Assembly (NCBI GenBank): GCA_019914995.1
Contig: CM034129.1
Span: 5,159,725 to 5,223,724, forward strand
From: Acanthochlamys bracteata
Taxonomy: Eukaryota > Streptophyta > Magnoliopsida > Pandanales > Velloziaceae
Length of the DNA: 64,000 nt
Reading direction: 5' to 3'
Under the pieces are notes generated by a model that did not search any database, was not told the DNA's origin, and saw only the letters and a list, made by a program, of their open reading frames with translations. Below are positions 14,501 to 27,078 of the stretch, piece after piece (the stretch's first letter is position 1; the number at the start of each line of letters is the position of its first letter). Made by a program: the position numbers and the translations under genes.

Positions 14501-14923
14501 ATATATTGCAGGGGGTTTGCTCTTAAGCGTTTTAGCTACATCCTCCACTCTTCTGGATCACTATCTGCGGCGTGCTAATGAAGGATTTGCTCTAGGCTTC
14601 ACATCAATCCTGATTATAGTAATATTCCTTAACTTTCCCTCTTCTGAATTTGTTCATATGATAATATTCCTGATGATCATTTAAACCATCATAAGTTTCT
14701 TCCTATTCAATTTTGCTGTTCTGTCATTAGTGTTTTATGATGTGCAACACAACATATATCCCTGATCCTATGTTTCTTATGTTGAACTTCTGATGCAATG
14801 CTTGTATTAATTTAACGAGTAACATGTATTCAGGTGGGATCTATTATAGATTTGCGAAGATCCTATCAGGCATACAATGTAATGCCAAATCTAAGCAAAG
14901 TTTTAAAGAGATACGGTGTTTAG
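7732..14923 (+). CDS. SCY2: Preprotein translocase subunit SCY2, chloroplastic (SecY homologue)
   Basis: Thirteen exons: 7732-7918, 9828-10346, 10539-10627, 11090-11169, 11283-11372, 12173-12264, 12680-12763, 13126-13267, 13518-13637, 13727-13856, 14291-14414, 14512-14618 and 14834-14923, giving 617 residues with consistent phases. The first 150 or so residues are Ser/Arg-rich and poorly conserved, as expected for a plastid transit peptide plus leader. SecY sequence then follows: RRRLFITAVLIVASRVGYF, the FFQLGISPQIAASILMQ helix, and repeated hydrophobic spans. The C-terminus ends in SKVLKRYGV. SCY2 is the channel of the second plastid Sec system (with SECA2 and SECE2), which serves the inner envelope. 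It differs from thylakoid SCY1 by its longer divergent N-terminus. Intron 1 (1.9 kb) holds a GATA microsatellite. Bases 14954-15178 may be a 3' UTR intron. Confidence 0.93.
8031..8130. repeat. GATA/GGAT tetranucleotide microsatellite in SCY2 intron 1
   Basis: About 100 bases of imperfect GATA units with interspersed GGAT, GACA and TATA variants. It lies wholly inside intron 1 of SCY2. The reverse strand reads as a spurious Ser/Ile/Tyr/Leu repeat protein, which is an artefact of the repeat. It is likely length-polymorphic. Confidence 0.95.
8567..8601. repeat. Poly-A / GAA microsatellite in SCY2 intron 1
   Basis: A short A-run followed by about seven GAA units. Simple repeat within the same intron as the GATA tract. 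Confidence 0.85.
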
Positions 14924-16265
14924 GAGTGAAGGCTGTACATAAAATTATTCAAGGTTAGTTATGCTTTTGAAACTATTATATTATTATTATTATTATTTGA
15001 AAGCATGTGTTTTCTTATATTTATGCATGAGATATAATAGACAATAGCCTAGAACTATAATTTAATAAGCAACTGCTGTAGAAAATTCCTTAACATCTCA
15101 CAATATAGTTGATGACTCACTGACAACTAAATGCAAACTTAAAATTTTGATAGGGCAACTTAGTGATCTGGATTGCAGGTACTCCCTCATAGCGACTGAA
15201 GCTGATACCTGACAGTGATGCCTTCAATAGAAGAGGGGATTTATTTCACACACCAGATACTCTCTGCAAATGTTTATACTTTACCAGAAAGAGACGATTA
15301 AATGGTTTTCATAGGTAGGAGATGGTACAGCTTGGTGGAAAACGATTCATGATGCGAATACAAAATGAGCTGAAAGAATTCGATGCATTAAATCTGTGAG
15401 AAGGAATCATGGTTGACAGTTCTGGAAAGGTTAACTTGCATCTTAATTGTCCTCGGTTGATGCTATTATTGATTGCCAATAAATATGGTGTCTGTCAGGG
15501 GTCTCTCTATATAACCTTACAATCATCTATGGCTGTTACTGGCAGCTGCTGTAAGATCTACTTGAGACCCAAGGTTCAAAGTTTTTTACTGGTTTAACTG
15601 GAAACTATGAAATTGCATTAGAACAGAAAAAGAGTATGCAAATTATATTCCCTAAACCTATGTAGGAATACATTTCAACGGGAAACAGTGGGAAGAAGTG
15701 TAGTATTTATTTCTTTTGCATATTTTTTCTTTGAAAAGTTTGTAAGGTACATATTCATTGGGAAAAAAAGAAGTTCATTTGCAGTCTATACATATGGTAC
15801 CTATTCTAGAAACAAGTGTTGTCCTCATATTCTGCGTAGTGTTCCTTATGTCTTGTCATTTAGTTTGGTGACTGTAGAGAGCTTTGAAGTGGTGTTTGAA
15901 TTCATTTGTGATCAAAATTCAACCAAGTCATTATGAGCGCGTTTGGTTTAGCTTTTCAAAATTTATTTTTTAATTTTTTTTTATTTTACTTTTTTCAATA
16001 TATATTTTATAAGTATATAAAAAATTTATTTAAAAATTTAGAAAGTGTAGAAAAATTCTATGGAGTGAGATTTTTTTATTGTATATTATTATTATTTTTT
16101 TGGAAAGTAAAAAAATAGAGTTTATTTTTTAAAAAGACAAATATTTTTCATTTTAAAAAAATTTTATTTTATAAGTATTTCCAAACGCTTTTTGTGATGA
16201 TATGTAGCAAACATACCTAAACTTAAAAGCAGGAAATAGTGGTACAAAGTAATACAACTGACACT
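14924..16265. other. SCY2 3' region and intergenic DNA
   Basis: After the SCY2 stop there is a plausible untranslated intron (donor AAG/gttagt at 14953/14954, acceptor ttgcag ending at 15178). Mixed-composition sequence to about 15930 is likely 3' UTR or downstream DNA. Open frames at 15409-15597 and 15688-15936 have no recognisable product. A MITE-like element follows at 15939-16188. Confidence 0.5.
15939..16188. mobile_element. AT-rich MITE with GCGTTTGG / CCAAACGC ends
   Basis: About 250 bp, nearly all A/T inside. The left end is GCGTTTGG (15939-15946) and the right end the exact reverse complement CCAAACGC (16181-16188). Internal phrases such as TTATAAGTAT and AGAAAGTGTA recur, in the opposite orientation, in the element at 54627-54875, so both belong to one family. 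No coding capacity. Target duplication not clear. Confidence 0.65.
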
Positions 16266-17075
16266 AGAGGTGGCAATATATGATCCGGTTCGAAAATTTA
16301 ATTCGAAATCGATCTGTTTAATCAGAATTATGATTAGACAATTTGACCCGTATAAATATATAGGTTGGGTTAGATTGAACGAATTTGATCCGGTTATTAA
16401 ATGGGTCGATCCGGATTAACCCAAAATTGATTCACCAATCCAAAATGTCACTTTTTGAAGGAATAATTCTTGATTCTTACCGTATAATAAAATATTGACA
16501 ATAAAAATAATCGATAATAGATATTTACAAACTATTAAATTATATTGTATTTATAATTAATTTTTTATTTTTATATTTTAGTAAAATAGTGTAAGATGAA
16601 AATTATAATATTATCGAAAGTATTACTCTATAGGTATTTTTAATGACGATTTTAGATTTCGTATAAATATTTTTATAAAAATTTTGTTAGATAGATATGT
16701 TTATCAAAATTTTTATCGAAATTATTAGTATGTATTTATAATTATAAATTTCAGCTGTTATCATATATTTTTAAAAAATAAAAATAATAATTTTTTAAAT
16801 ATTTTAAGGATCGATAAAGATATTAAGGAATGCATATTTTGTTGGATATAATTATATCTCGTCAGTAAAAATATCATGCACCTTTATTCGAACTGATCTT
16901 ATAATTTCGTTGAAGCTTAAAAATATATAATTAATAATTAATAATTTTAATTATTAAATGTGTCGATCTAAATTTGACCTGGTTATTAGTAGGTTGGATT
17001 AAGGTCGATAATTTTGATCCGATTATTAAATAAATCGATCCGAAACTGACCCAATAATTCATATTGTCACCTCTA
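16266..17075. mobile_element. Non-autonomous MULE-like element with 10-bp target duplication
   Basis: About 810 bp. The left end reads AGAGGTGGCAATAT (16266-16279); the right end is its near-perfect reverse complement ATATTGTCACCTCT (17062-17075). The 10-base sequence AACTGACACT lies directly outside both ends (16256-16265 and 17076-17085). A 9-10 bp duplication is typical of Mutator-like elements. The subterminal regions are rich in GATCCGGTTATTAAA-like and GGGTCGATCCG-like words in both orientations. The core is AT-rich with no transposase frame. The perfect duplication suggests a fairly recent insertion. It ends about 260 bases upstream of the TATA box of the bHLH gene. Confidence 0.85.
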
Positions 17076-17334
17076 ACTGACACTACTCATCAAGGTCCCC
17101 AAAAAAGAAAAACCTTCTCAGCACTTTCCATTGCCAAATTCCCCAAACATAGGAAAGAAGAATACAGCAACAAATGCAAGAAAACAATTCTTCCTAGAAC
17201 ATGGAAAACAAAAAGTTTCCTTTTCATTTCTATTGCGCTTTTCTGTCTCAAGAACTTATTTAAAGATTGACAGCAGCCTGATGAAACTCAATACTAGTAA
17301 TAACAATCCAGCCCAGCCCATAAGAACAATCTCA

Positions 17335-17342
17335 TATAAATA
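17335..17342 (+). promoter_or_regulatory. Probable TATA box of the bHLH gene
   Basis: TATAAATA lies 202 bases before the ATG at 17544. The roughly 170-base leader that would follow has no ATG before the main start, which fits this being the core promoter. A pair of GCCCA words sits just upstream near 17311-17320. Confidence 0.5.
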
Positions 17343-17543
17343 ATAATAATAATCTAAAACCCAAGTCCGAATCCTCTCATAGCGTGCATTGAGCTTCTTC
17401 AGACTGCAGAGAAATCCAGATTGATTCAAGCACAGCTTGTAAGAAAATCAAGAACACAAACATCATCAGCAATCAATCAAAACCTAGCAAGCAGCTGAAG
17501 AATTCAAGATTAAAAATCTTTTTTATTCTAATTCACGTAGAAC

Positions 17544-20500
17544 ATGGATCAAATTTCTTCTCAGATCCCTTGGCATCTGCATTCTTCTGCTGCTGAAGAT
17601 TCAAACCTCACAGTTCGAAGCAGCAACAACAACAACAGTAGTAATACTGCTGCAAGTAGCAAGAATAACAAGAGGAGAAGAAGAGATCTATCAACTACAG
17701 CAGTAGCACCATCTTCCGAAGACGAATCTTCAAAGTTGGCTTCTACTACTAGCAACGAATTGGAGCAGGTACGGTTTTTTTTTTTTTTTTTTTGTGCTCA
17801 GTTACTTAATTAGTTTCGTGGGTGTTGTTTTTGGAGCTTGTGGTTGGAGAAAATAGAGAGGAATCGGGGAAAAAATGGGTTCTTTTGGAACAACCTCGAC
17901 GTGTTTGCTCGACTGCTGCACGAGGGAAGTGAATGCTAAAAATTTCTGTGCTCAATTACTTAATTAGTTTCATGAGCTTTGGTCTTTTGAGCTTGTGGTT
18001 TGAGAAAATAGAGGAGTAATTGTTTATCACCTGTTTCGGTAACAAATGAAACTTTTATGAAAATGCCAAAAGTTTTGGGGATGTTTTGAAATTCAAGCAT
18101 CTCTCGCTTTAGTTTGAGGGAGTAGTGTTCATTAGTTTCTTCTGATCTGTAGTGATTGGGCGCAATTGGCTAAATGGCTAAATGCTTATGGTGGACCCTT
18201 GGGATTCTATACAAGTTGGTGGTGTTCCAAATTAAGAAGTAGAGAAATAGGTTTGGAAACCTTCAGAGTTGGCATAATTAGAAAAGCAGATGGGAAGCTC
18301 TGATTCCCCTCTTTTAACCGATGCCACCAATCATATAATATATGTAGATGAGCTCAATGTCTTAATCACATTTTTCCTATTTTTGTATCTGGCAATTAAT
18401 TACTCAGGATGTCTTGATAAGGTTACATATTTGGTAAATTTTGTATGATAGACAAACCTGAGTTTAAGCAACTAGGTTCCCAAAACAATAATGTTGTCAA
18501 CAGGTGAATTAAAAAGAGAGAGTTGACATCATTGGATTATTGTAAGTAAACTGTTTTGCATTTTATTTTTGCTGGTTGCTTTGAAGGACAGTAGCATTGA
18601 TTCATGTAAAAGCTACTTGTTCTAAGAACTCGTCGTTGTGTGAAATACAATACTACAGTGTCTTGATTGCTAATTTTGATGCCTGCATATCACTAACAAG
18701 CTAACCTCAATCCTACTGGTTTGACTAGTTAAACCTGGTTTGTCATTACAGCATCAAGTGAGCGTATTATTATTATTATTATTATTTTGTTCATTATCCT
18801 CTAAGTTCTTTGATGACTTCTTTCTTGAGAGATGAGAATAATGTAGTTTAGGACTTATCCACCATTCAGTGCAAGAATTTCATAAGTTCTGAATTTCTTT
18901 GTGCTTGTCTCAACACCTAAGAAATGTTTATATATGAGATCCTTGTTTTTATACATTTCCTTTCATCTTTGTCTTATTTATATTCTTGTGTAGGAAGTTC
19001 CACTGCTGCACTGGTTTAATTATTGAGGCTGTAAGTGGCCAGTTAGAAGCTGTATCTGATACTCATAAATTGTCTGTCTAGTCTTCTTTGTTTTCACATA
19101 GTTTGTGTTGTAGTTATGTTGACATTGATTCTCCTGAAGTTTCATAATGGGACATGTGTATCTCTCAACTAATGACACAAGGAACTGCCTGAAGTCTGCA
19201 TATAATTCGCAATTTTCCCTATTGATTGTAACAGTTGTTTTTGTTAACAGCAAACTGTGCATGAACTTCTCAAAACTGGAAGCTGTAGGGATGAAAATGG
19301 CAATTCAAAAGCCGAAGCTGAGACAAGTTCTGGTACATGTAAAAAGGACCAAAGTTCACAGCCTTCTGAACCACCAAAGCAAGATTACATTCATGTCAGA
19401 GCTAGAAGGGGTCAGGCAACTGATAGCCATAGCCTGGCAGAAAGAGTGAGTATTCATCTGTGATTCAAAAATTATTTCCAAAGTGCAGTGAATTGTGTGC
19501 ATCATGTTGGATAGGTTTTCATTTTAGTTTTGTTTTTTGCTGTTAACTTTGTGAACAGCATTTGAAAGTAGTAAGTGAATAACAAACTGTTTTCTGTTAG
19601 ATTTAGAGCAGTTGGCTTATACATGTCAAGGACTTACGTTATGGTCCCTCTTTTTTACTAATTATCTTAATTAACCAACAGGCCAGGAGAGAGAAAATAA
19701 GTGAGCGGATGAAGATCCTTCAGGATTTGGTCCCTGGATGTAATAAGGTGAACTTTTATTTTTTAGTCAATTCAGCTAGGTTCTGACTCACTTGGGCTTG
19801 GGCTCTCACAGAATGGTAATCTTATAGAGTTTAATGGTGTAGGTTATTGGAAAAGCATCTGTACTCGATGAAATAATTAATTATATCCAGGCATTACAGC
19901 GCCAAGTTGAGGTTTGTAGTTTTGTGCATGATTGGCATTTTTAAAAAATATAACAGATTGGGACATGTTTTTGATCATACACTGAATTTGACAGTTTCTC
20001 TCAATGAAGCTGGAGGCTGTGAATGCGCGCATGAGTTCTGGTTTAGCATTTCCTGCAAAAGAGGTAAGTTGTAGAATGGACGCCTGTTGCAAATACCTGT
20101 CTTACTCTTCTTGTTTTATAGTTTAAGCAGTTAGTATATTGAGTTGTTTTCAGAAAGGAGCATGCTATGAGCTTCTTGTGTTTTAGTTTTCATGTTCAAA
20201 GTCTTATATTGTTGCTACCAGGCTATGTCTTTGCAATGATTCTTCTCTGGTTAGTTGTTTTACTCACTGAACTGTTCGTATGCAAGTTATCATATCTGAT
20301 TGATGTGCTCGTCTTTCCCATCTGCTTTAGTGGATAATTGGGTGTACATCCCCGTGATGAATTGCTGAAACATTCATTTGCATAGTTTAGATAGCATATG
20401 TGGCATCACACTAACTAGCAAAGCACATAATTCCCACCTGCATAACGTTTCGATTTATGCTGACTGTTGCTCCTTTCAGCACTCTACTTGTATACAATAT

Positions 20501-20884
20501 TGGATGTTTTCCAAAAGCATCTGTCTATGTTAACAAGGAAAGAAAACAATTCATTCTTCTTAGAGATTGATAATTGATTTCTGTTTTTTCAGAATGTCTT
20601 GCTATAGTCTTGGATTTGTTAGTGGAAATTCACACATGAGTTTTGACAAAACTTGTAGGTACTAGGATATTTGCCTTAATTAAAATTTTATCATTGAAAC
20701 TTGTCCTTGCTTTTGAAGTGAATATGAGATAATCTCTGCTTTGATCCCTCAGTTTGGTACGCACTCATATGATGCACCTTCTGGTATCGCATTCAACTCA
20801 CAAGAAGCACGTGAATATGGTCAAGGACCAGCAGCTGAATGGCTTCACATGCAAGTCGGTGGTGCTTATGAAAGAGTGACGTAA
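17544..20884 (+). CDS. bHLH79: bHLH transcription factor, bHLH79/BPE type (subfamily XII)
   Basis: Six exons: 17544-17768, 19251-19445, 19682-19747, 19843-19911, 19995-20063 and 20753-20884; 251 residues. The N-terminal 60 residues are Ser/Asn-rich with a basic KNNKRRRR stretch (a possible nuclear signal). The bHLH region starts around [20 protein letters not shown] and carries the H-E-R DNA-contact pattern as H/ER/RR ([15 protein letters not shown]), so G-box/E-box binding is expected. Helix 2 is [19 protein letters not shown], followed by [15 protein letters not shown]. The C-terminus has the family tail [10 protein letters not shown]. Relatives bHLH79, BPE and HBI1 act in growth and petal size control, partly through brassinosteroid signalling. 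The protein is shorter at the N-terminus than many relatives. Neighbour order (HIPL, ELF5 to the right) favours bHLH79; BPE is the alternative. Confidence 0.88.
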
Positions 20885-22139
20885 TCTGGGAAGAAATCCT
20901 CTTTCTTGGGAAATGAAAATGCAGGAGTGCAGTCTGCAACAATGTTTACACGTTGTAGCCTGGATTAGTATGTTAGAATTGTTGATCTGTTTGGGTAGTG
21001 TAGGAGCAATGCTCTTTATGGTGTTATACATATTATAAGTTTAACGAGCGCCATATTGAGTCTGGGAAAACATGGGTCTTTGTACTAGTGTTCTGTTATT
21101 TTCTGTATACTTTCTAGACGACCCTAACTTTCAAAATTTTCTAATGCTTTATGTGTTTTACTTGCGAATAGCCTATGAAATTTCTAACCCTTATACTTGT
21201 TTTTTGCAAGTTGCTTATTCTCATTGCCGTTATTTTGTTGTTAGTATAACAGTAGATTTTTCAAGTGTTTCTCAGGCCAAAACACACCGATCTTGCTAAT
21301 TATTGGGAAAGCTGTGGCTTCGGTTTTTCCTTCGTGGAGGTTTTCTCGAATCTGCGAATTTGTTATGAAGCAAATAAACCCTAGTTTCCTCATGCTTCTG
21401 ATTCGCAAATTTTTTTTTTTTTTTTTTTTTTTGGGGTGAACGTAACATGACATGATTCTCAAGTGCAAACAGCTTTGTTCATCTCGAGAAGCACCATGGT
21501 TGCAGAATAGCAGATTTTTTTGCCTTGAGAAAGAGATTTACCAGTTTCACTTAATTGTCATTATTCTTGAATTTCTAAACCAGCAGTTATTTTTCTATGC
21601 AATTTCGCTCAAGAAGCATGCATCTGGTAGATCTTTACATAAAAAATTTAGAATAGTTTACAAATGTATTTTGTTATTCTGCTAATTCAAGAAGGCTCAG
21701 AATATACAAAGAATGTTGTTGCGTTTACATTGGTTGATAAAACATTAAGCATCTCATACTTTGCAAGAAAACTTAGAGGTTCAAAGAACAATAATAAGAT
21801 CTACACATAAAGTACATTGATAAAAGCTGTAACGGACTCCAAAACTTCATGTATCTTCCTATTCGGCAATTCAATTGTTTGCTTCGATTCAAATCTGCCA
21901 TTGGCAACTTTTTTGTCTGTGATATATTTAATCAGCAAATAAATGAAAAATTGTTAGGGAGTAAGTTTGCATTTTGACTAACAGGGAGCCAGTGAGAAAT
22001 TTCGCAACACACATACCTCTTTTACCCAGATACTCGTGATTGTTCTTGAAAATCTAGGCAGAATATCATCAGCTTGTGTAGTAATCAATGTGATTCTCAA
22101 AGTGCTATAATCCATATCAGGAGGTCGGTATGTATGTCT
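20885..22139. other. Intergenic gap between convergent bHLH and CDC6 genes
   Basis: The two genes end tail to tail here. The left part should hold the bHLH 3' UTR and the right part the CDC6 3' UTR. In between lies a 23-base T run (21410-21432) preceded by an AAACCCTA word near 21376. Open frames at 21072-21685 show no recognisable protein. Confidence 0.6.
21410..21432. repeat. Poly-T tract (23 bases)
   Basis: Uninterrupted T run between the bHLH and CDC6 genes. On the minus strand it is a poly-A tail-like tract, so an old retrosequence is possible, but no flanking duplication or recognisable SINE body was seen. Confidence 0.9.
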
Positions 22140-24165
22140 TTAGTTTAGACAATTTCTGAAGTATCTTACTCCCTGTATAAATTAGAAGTAATTGTTGTTG
22201 ATGAAAACTGAACAGAAGCACAAGGAAATCCAAACATATAGACATGCATTTCAACCTTGAGCGCAAAGCTAATGTCTGAAGGATCGATCTTCAATGTCAC
22301 CCTCTTGAGCTTGTCTTCCTTAGCTTTGCCAAGTGCAAGAAGCCCCTGAAATCAATATCAAGCATTAAAACCAAGCAAAGCAACCAAGTAGTATCATCGC
22401 TTCATGCCAATATTTCAACCTGGTCAGCAAGCACATTGCACATATTTATGAACTCTGGAACTCCTACTGCAGGCATTTGCGTTAGTTTGCAAATTTGAGA
22501 GTACTCTCTGTTTAGCTGCATTTACACAAACATGAAAAGCATCAGCAATGGAAAACCAAATGAATGATGGTATACAAGATGGAAACATAGGCTTTCAACA
22601 ATCATATTCAACTCACGACAACTGCTAGCCACTGCTATGATAATGTGCAAACTTACATCTCCAACTGTACCAGTGCTTTTCTTGCTCTTTTGAAGCTTCA
22701 ACATGGAGCACAAAATGATCTGCAAAGACCGTTTTTGTCCAATTTGATTAGAGATTGAACTGAAATTCTGTTAACAAATAGGGAAGTAGTGTGCAAGTAT
22801 GCCTAGAGTAAACCTCAGTAGTCAGATTACATGCTCATATCATATTTTTTGGCTCTAAAATTGAGCTTCTGACAATACTAACGTTACTTAGGTAAGCAAT
22901 AAGCTGATTATGACACAGTATACTGAACGGTCCAGCAGCAAACAGAGGGTTTAATTGTATGCCGATGTGGTTTAGTAATCTAAGCAGATTATCCATAAAC
23001 GCTAGTGTCTAAATAGCATACTTAAAAACCCAATGATATTATCGTTAAGTGGCCAGTAGGTTATCTCTTTGTCATGTTCCTATACCACAAGCACCAAAAT
23101 CCTTCTAGGGTCAAAGACTGCAGCAGCTGCAGTTGATATTCAGGAACTGGTTGTTGAATCTAAATTCTCCAAATAATTATAAGATTTACCTGTTGATGTT
23201 GAGGCAGTGACAGTATCATTTCAACTACAGATGATTTGAATGCCCTTGACAATGCAATGTCCATGTGATTAAGTCTGACCTGCACAGGAGATCAACTTCT
23301 ATTTAAAGCTGCACTAAGTGTTTTGTGTCTAGGGATGTAAAAGCATAGATGCAATTGAGTATTGTAGTTTCTACATTTCTCACCATGTCTGCATTTTGCT
23401 TTGATGAAGTATCTCGTAGTTCGGCTTCAAGCACCTCGAGTGCACTCCTAAAATTATGATAGAATTAACATCAAATGACAAGAAACATATGAGAACAGTA
23501 TATTATAATAATCACAACGCACAAGTTAAATTTGTTTTAATCCCTGGGAAAGCTAAAACTTCTTACAAATTGCTAAGGAAAAGAAGATAACTTTATTTAC
23601 AAATACATTCTCATTGTGGTTAAGTTGACTCAGTTCTATCTTAAGTTGCATACACTAGCTGCTTGCTAGATGATGTTAACATACCACATAATCGCTTCTA
23701 GCATTACAGTATAAACAAACCACAGCAACAATTATCTGAAAGTGAATAAACTATGCCCATACTGCTGATTTATACAAACTATAAAACACAAACAACAATA
23801 AGAATTAGCATCATGGTTAAATTTTTAGGAGTCCCTTGCAGGATAAGATAGTTTGTAAAAAGTCCTTCGAAAAGAACATAAACAGAGCTGTAAGCTAGAA
23901 GTCAGGTGCTGTCAAACACTACCTGCAAGCATCGAGTGCTCTTCTCATATCGCCTGATGCAGCTGCAACTTTCTGATAGAAAAATATTGTTAGATTGCAG
24001 GGGAGCAAATACACAAGTGTGACCAGAAATAATTTAAATTTGAACTTACTCTAGCACAAAATTCTATTGCAAAAACTTCAAACACATGGAATTGAAGAAC
24101 CTGTTGACAGACAACATCCAATAATGAGTCCCAGATTTGGTAACAATGATATAATAGCATGAAAA

Positions 24166-24208
<43 letters not shown>

Positions 24209-27078
24209 AAATCCTAAACTGTTAGCATCTAGATAGGAATGGGTTGGCTTTGCTGTGGTCAACATTCACCAAGAAGTAGAAGCTATAGCACCTTCAATTT
24301 TTTGTTATTTGCAGATAACAAAGATTAAGCTATAAATTAACGTATTCAATTGCAACATTGGCAACTATAGGTCAACAAAGGAGTAGAAGATGTTAACCCT
24401 TACAGGAATTTCAATCAAATCAGAAGATAGCATCATCTTAATGAAATTTAGAATGACACAATTCAACAGGAAAGTGAGTAGGTGTAACTCAAAATTACCG
24501 AGAGCCTTTCACATAAAATCTTGAGAATCTGATCCTTTGAATAAGCAGGAAATGTAATAACCATTGGTTTACCTACAACAAGAAATACCCCAAAACAACC
24601 ATCAGTGTAATAAACATATAACTCTGCAGCAATGCCTACAAAACTTTTGCATAGACATCACCAGCAAGTATAAACTCCACTCTACTTATTATTATGAATG
24701 TTCGCTTTGAAATGGGAAAAGAAAACAGTAATGCTCACAATTCAGTGACTCGAGCTTTGGAAGAAACCGATCAGCTAAGTCTATTGCATTTGCTATCCCT
24801 GCATAAGTTTTTTTACCAAATTTACATTGAAACAATTCTTATCAGAATCACAAAATCACCTTCTCTTATTTAGTTACATAGGGAGCACTCCTTCAACAAC
24901 AATACCTATAAGTATGCACTTGGAGAAAGGGAGAGTTGTAAGCATGAATAGGTCATGAAGAACTGCACGGTCCTTCGTTATTAAGTAGTCCATCTCATCA
25001 ACAATAACCAACCTGTTAACGACACAACTGATATCAGCATCATATACGTACAAATCTTGACAAAGTGTAGCTGACCGAAGATTGACCCTATACTTCATAT
25101 AAGGATATCATTGTAGGAGTACTAGGACATTACTTACATCATCTTGTGAGAAGATTGCCCCTTTTGGGAGAAGAGATTCTGGAGAAGTGGAAGTGGAAGT
25201 GGTGAAGAACCACCATTCATTTTCTTGAGAGGTTGAAAATTTTCTAGCATCTAAAATGAAATCATTTTGTTTTTCGTTAGAAAGGCATTTATAATGAGCA
25301 ATGAAGACAATATATTTAAAAGTACATAGGGAACCTTGCTGAAAATTTCTGAAGTCTTTGTCAGGGAGGTACAGTTTATGGATAGAATATCTGGTGACTG
25401 GATAGCCTCCTGAAAGTCATGTAACAGAAGCAATTAAATTTGAGATAACTTAGAGCAATTTATGACAAAAATCTCAGTAGAAAAAAGTTCAGTTGAAAAA
25501 GCAGTTAGAATTTCTGAAATATAAATGCACCTGTTGAATTTGCCTAAAAGTGCTCCATGTACTAGTTTTCTTGTGCGCTAGAAAGGAACAAAATTAATTC
25601 CCTACTGAGTGCATCACAGAAATCCCCTATGGTCACCAGGTAATGTTTGTTGAGCTAAATTGGAAGCGCATAAGGGCACTTATGACAAATGAAGTGTAAT
25701 AACTATCATGAGGATGATAATTTCAATCTATGCATGCAAATTTACTTGTCCTTTTATACAGGAAGCTACTTGATGACTTTTATACTTGACGTCCTACGCC
25801 ATAAATGAAGCACCTAAAATGTACTAGTTACTGCAGCAACGGTAAAAGCAAGGAAGCCTTTTTCTTGTGAAAGTAAGCAGGAAGTTAGGTGTAGCTAACC
25901 AAACTATTTAGTTTTACCTTGTATTTTTTAAAATGTAAAGAACATGCATAGATAGAAGCCATTCAGAATTCTTCAGCATGTGAAGGTTGGAGTTCCTAGC
26001 ACATTATGTCAAGCAAAATTATGTTTAGCTTCTTCGAAATTAGTTTATTATCTTGGAAGAGAAATTTTAACAGATTAGTGAATGCCAATGATACCAACTC
26101 TTATTGTAAGCTGCATAATGCAAGATATGCATATCCTAAGCTCATCAGCATCCTGAATATGGTTTTCATTCTAACAGACTTGCTAGATCTGTTACTTTCA
26201 TGAATTATGACATCTCACTGCTTCTATAAGCACTCTCTCTTTATTCGCTATCAGAGATGCGCAGTATGGAGTATTGCCTACAAAATTGCGATATCATAAA
26301 AACGATATCCTCAAGCTATTCGATTTCTGCATATACATTTCCGAACCACAATTCAACAACAGATTGAAGCCGCACTTGTGAATCTGTGGTACTTTCAAGA
26401 ATACACAAGATAACTATATTTTAGATGAAGTAAAGATGTATGCAAAGATACCTCTTGTGACCATAGCACTAACTGATCTTTTACTTTGTTAATGGACAAT
26501 GTCTTTCCAGTTCCGGGGCATCCACAGACGTACAAACTACCAGCTTTCTCCTGTTGAAGACATGTCTTGCTGAATTCAAGAATCCTCTTCTGCTCCATTT
26601 CCCTACATATAACTGTCGTCGGAGCAGTGCTTATATGCAATGCTTCTTTTACAACCCCCATCTGCTTAGCATCTACAAGCAACATATTCTCAAAATAAAA
26701 CTTCAATACAATTTCTTTTCAAGAAATGGCAAAATTTGAACAATTGAAAAGCCAAACCATGATTTACCTCTAGGATTCCACTTTGGTTTCTCAGCAGATA
26801 GATTCACAACTACTGGAGAAATAATTTTACCACCAGATCCCTATCCAAAAAGTTCAAAATTTTTAATCAACCCAAATCAATTAACAGCAAAATAAACAAG
26901 AATACCAAAACAGAAAGAAAGAGAAGAATCTCACGATCTCATAGCCGTTCTTGATCGGATCTGTCTTCTTTGCCGGTGATTGGGAATCTGATTGAGACTG
27001 GGATCTCTTTCGCTTGAGCGGAGATCGAGTGATTGTTTGTGAAGCGTGGCAACTGTTTGCCATTACGCTTCCTGGCAT
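22140..27078 (-). CDS. CDC6: Cell division control protein 6 (CDC6), AAA+ origin-licensing ATPase
   Basis: Sixteen exons, 5' to 3' on the minus strand: 27078-26935, 26840-26768, 26672-26452, 25409-25335, 25250-25138, 25012-24906, 24798-24739, 24572-24499, 24100-24050, 23972-23923, 23447-23384, 23279-23190, 22719-22657, 22515-22420, 22345-22256 and 22172-22140; 467 residues. Walker A is GCPGTGKTLS, Walker B VIVDEMDYL, sensor 1 lies in LIGIANAIDLADRFLP, and sensor 2 in GDMRRALDAC. A winged-helix C-terminus follows, ending GVRYFRNCLN. The N-terminus has two CDK-type sites, SPLK (19-22) and SPAK (34-37), within a basic stretch. CDC6 helps ORC load the MCM helicase in G1. The protein is shorter at the N-terminus than I recall for Arabidopsis CDC6. 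A second in-frame ATG (27063) gives an alternative start at residue 6. A likely 5' UTR intron is 27107-27402. Confidence 0.93.
24168..24202. repeat. (TA)n microsatellite in a CDC6 intron
   Basis: About 35 bases of alternating A and T inside the intron between CDC6 exons 8 and 9, some 70 bases upstream (minus strand) of the exon 9 acceptor. Simple repeat, likely length-variable. Confidence 0.95.

Noticed and set aside
21410..21470. Possible SINE with a poly-A tail on the minus strand
   Set aside because: Only the T run is present; I could not find polymerase III A/B boxes or a flanking duplication.
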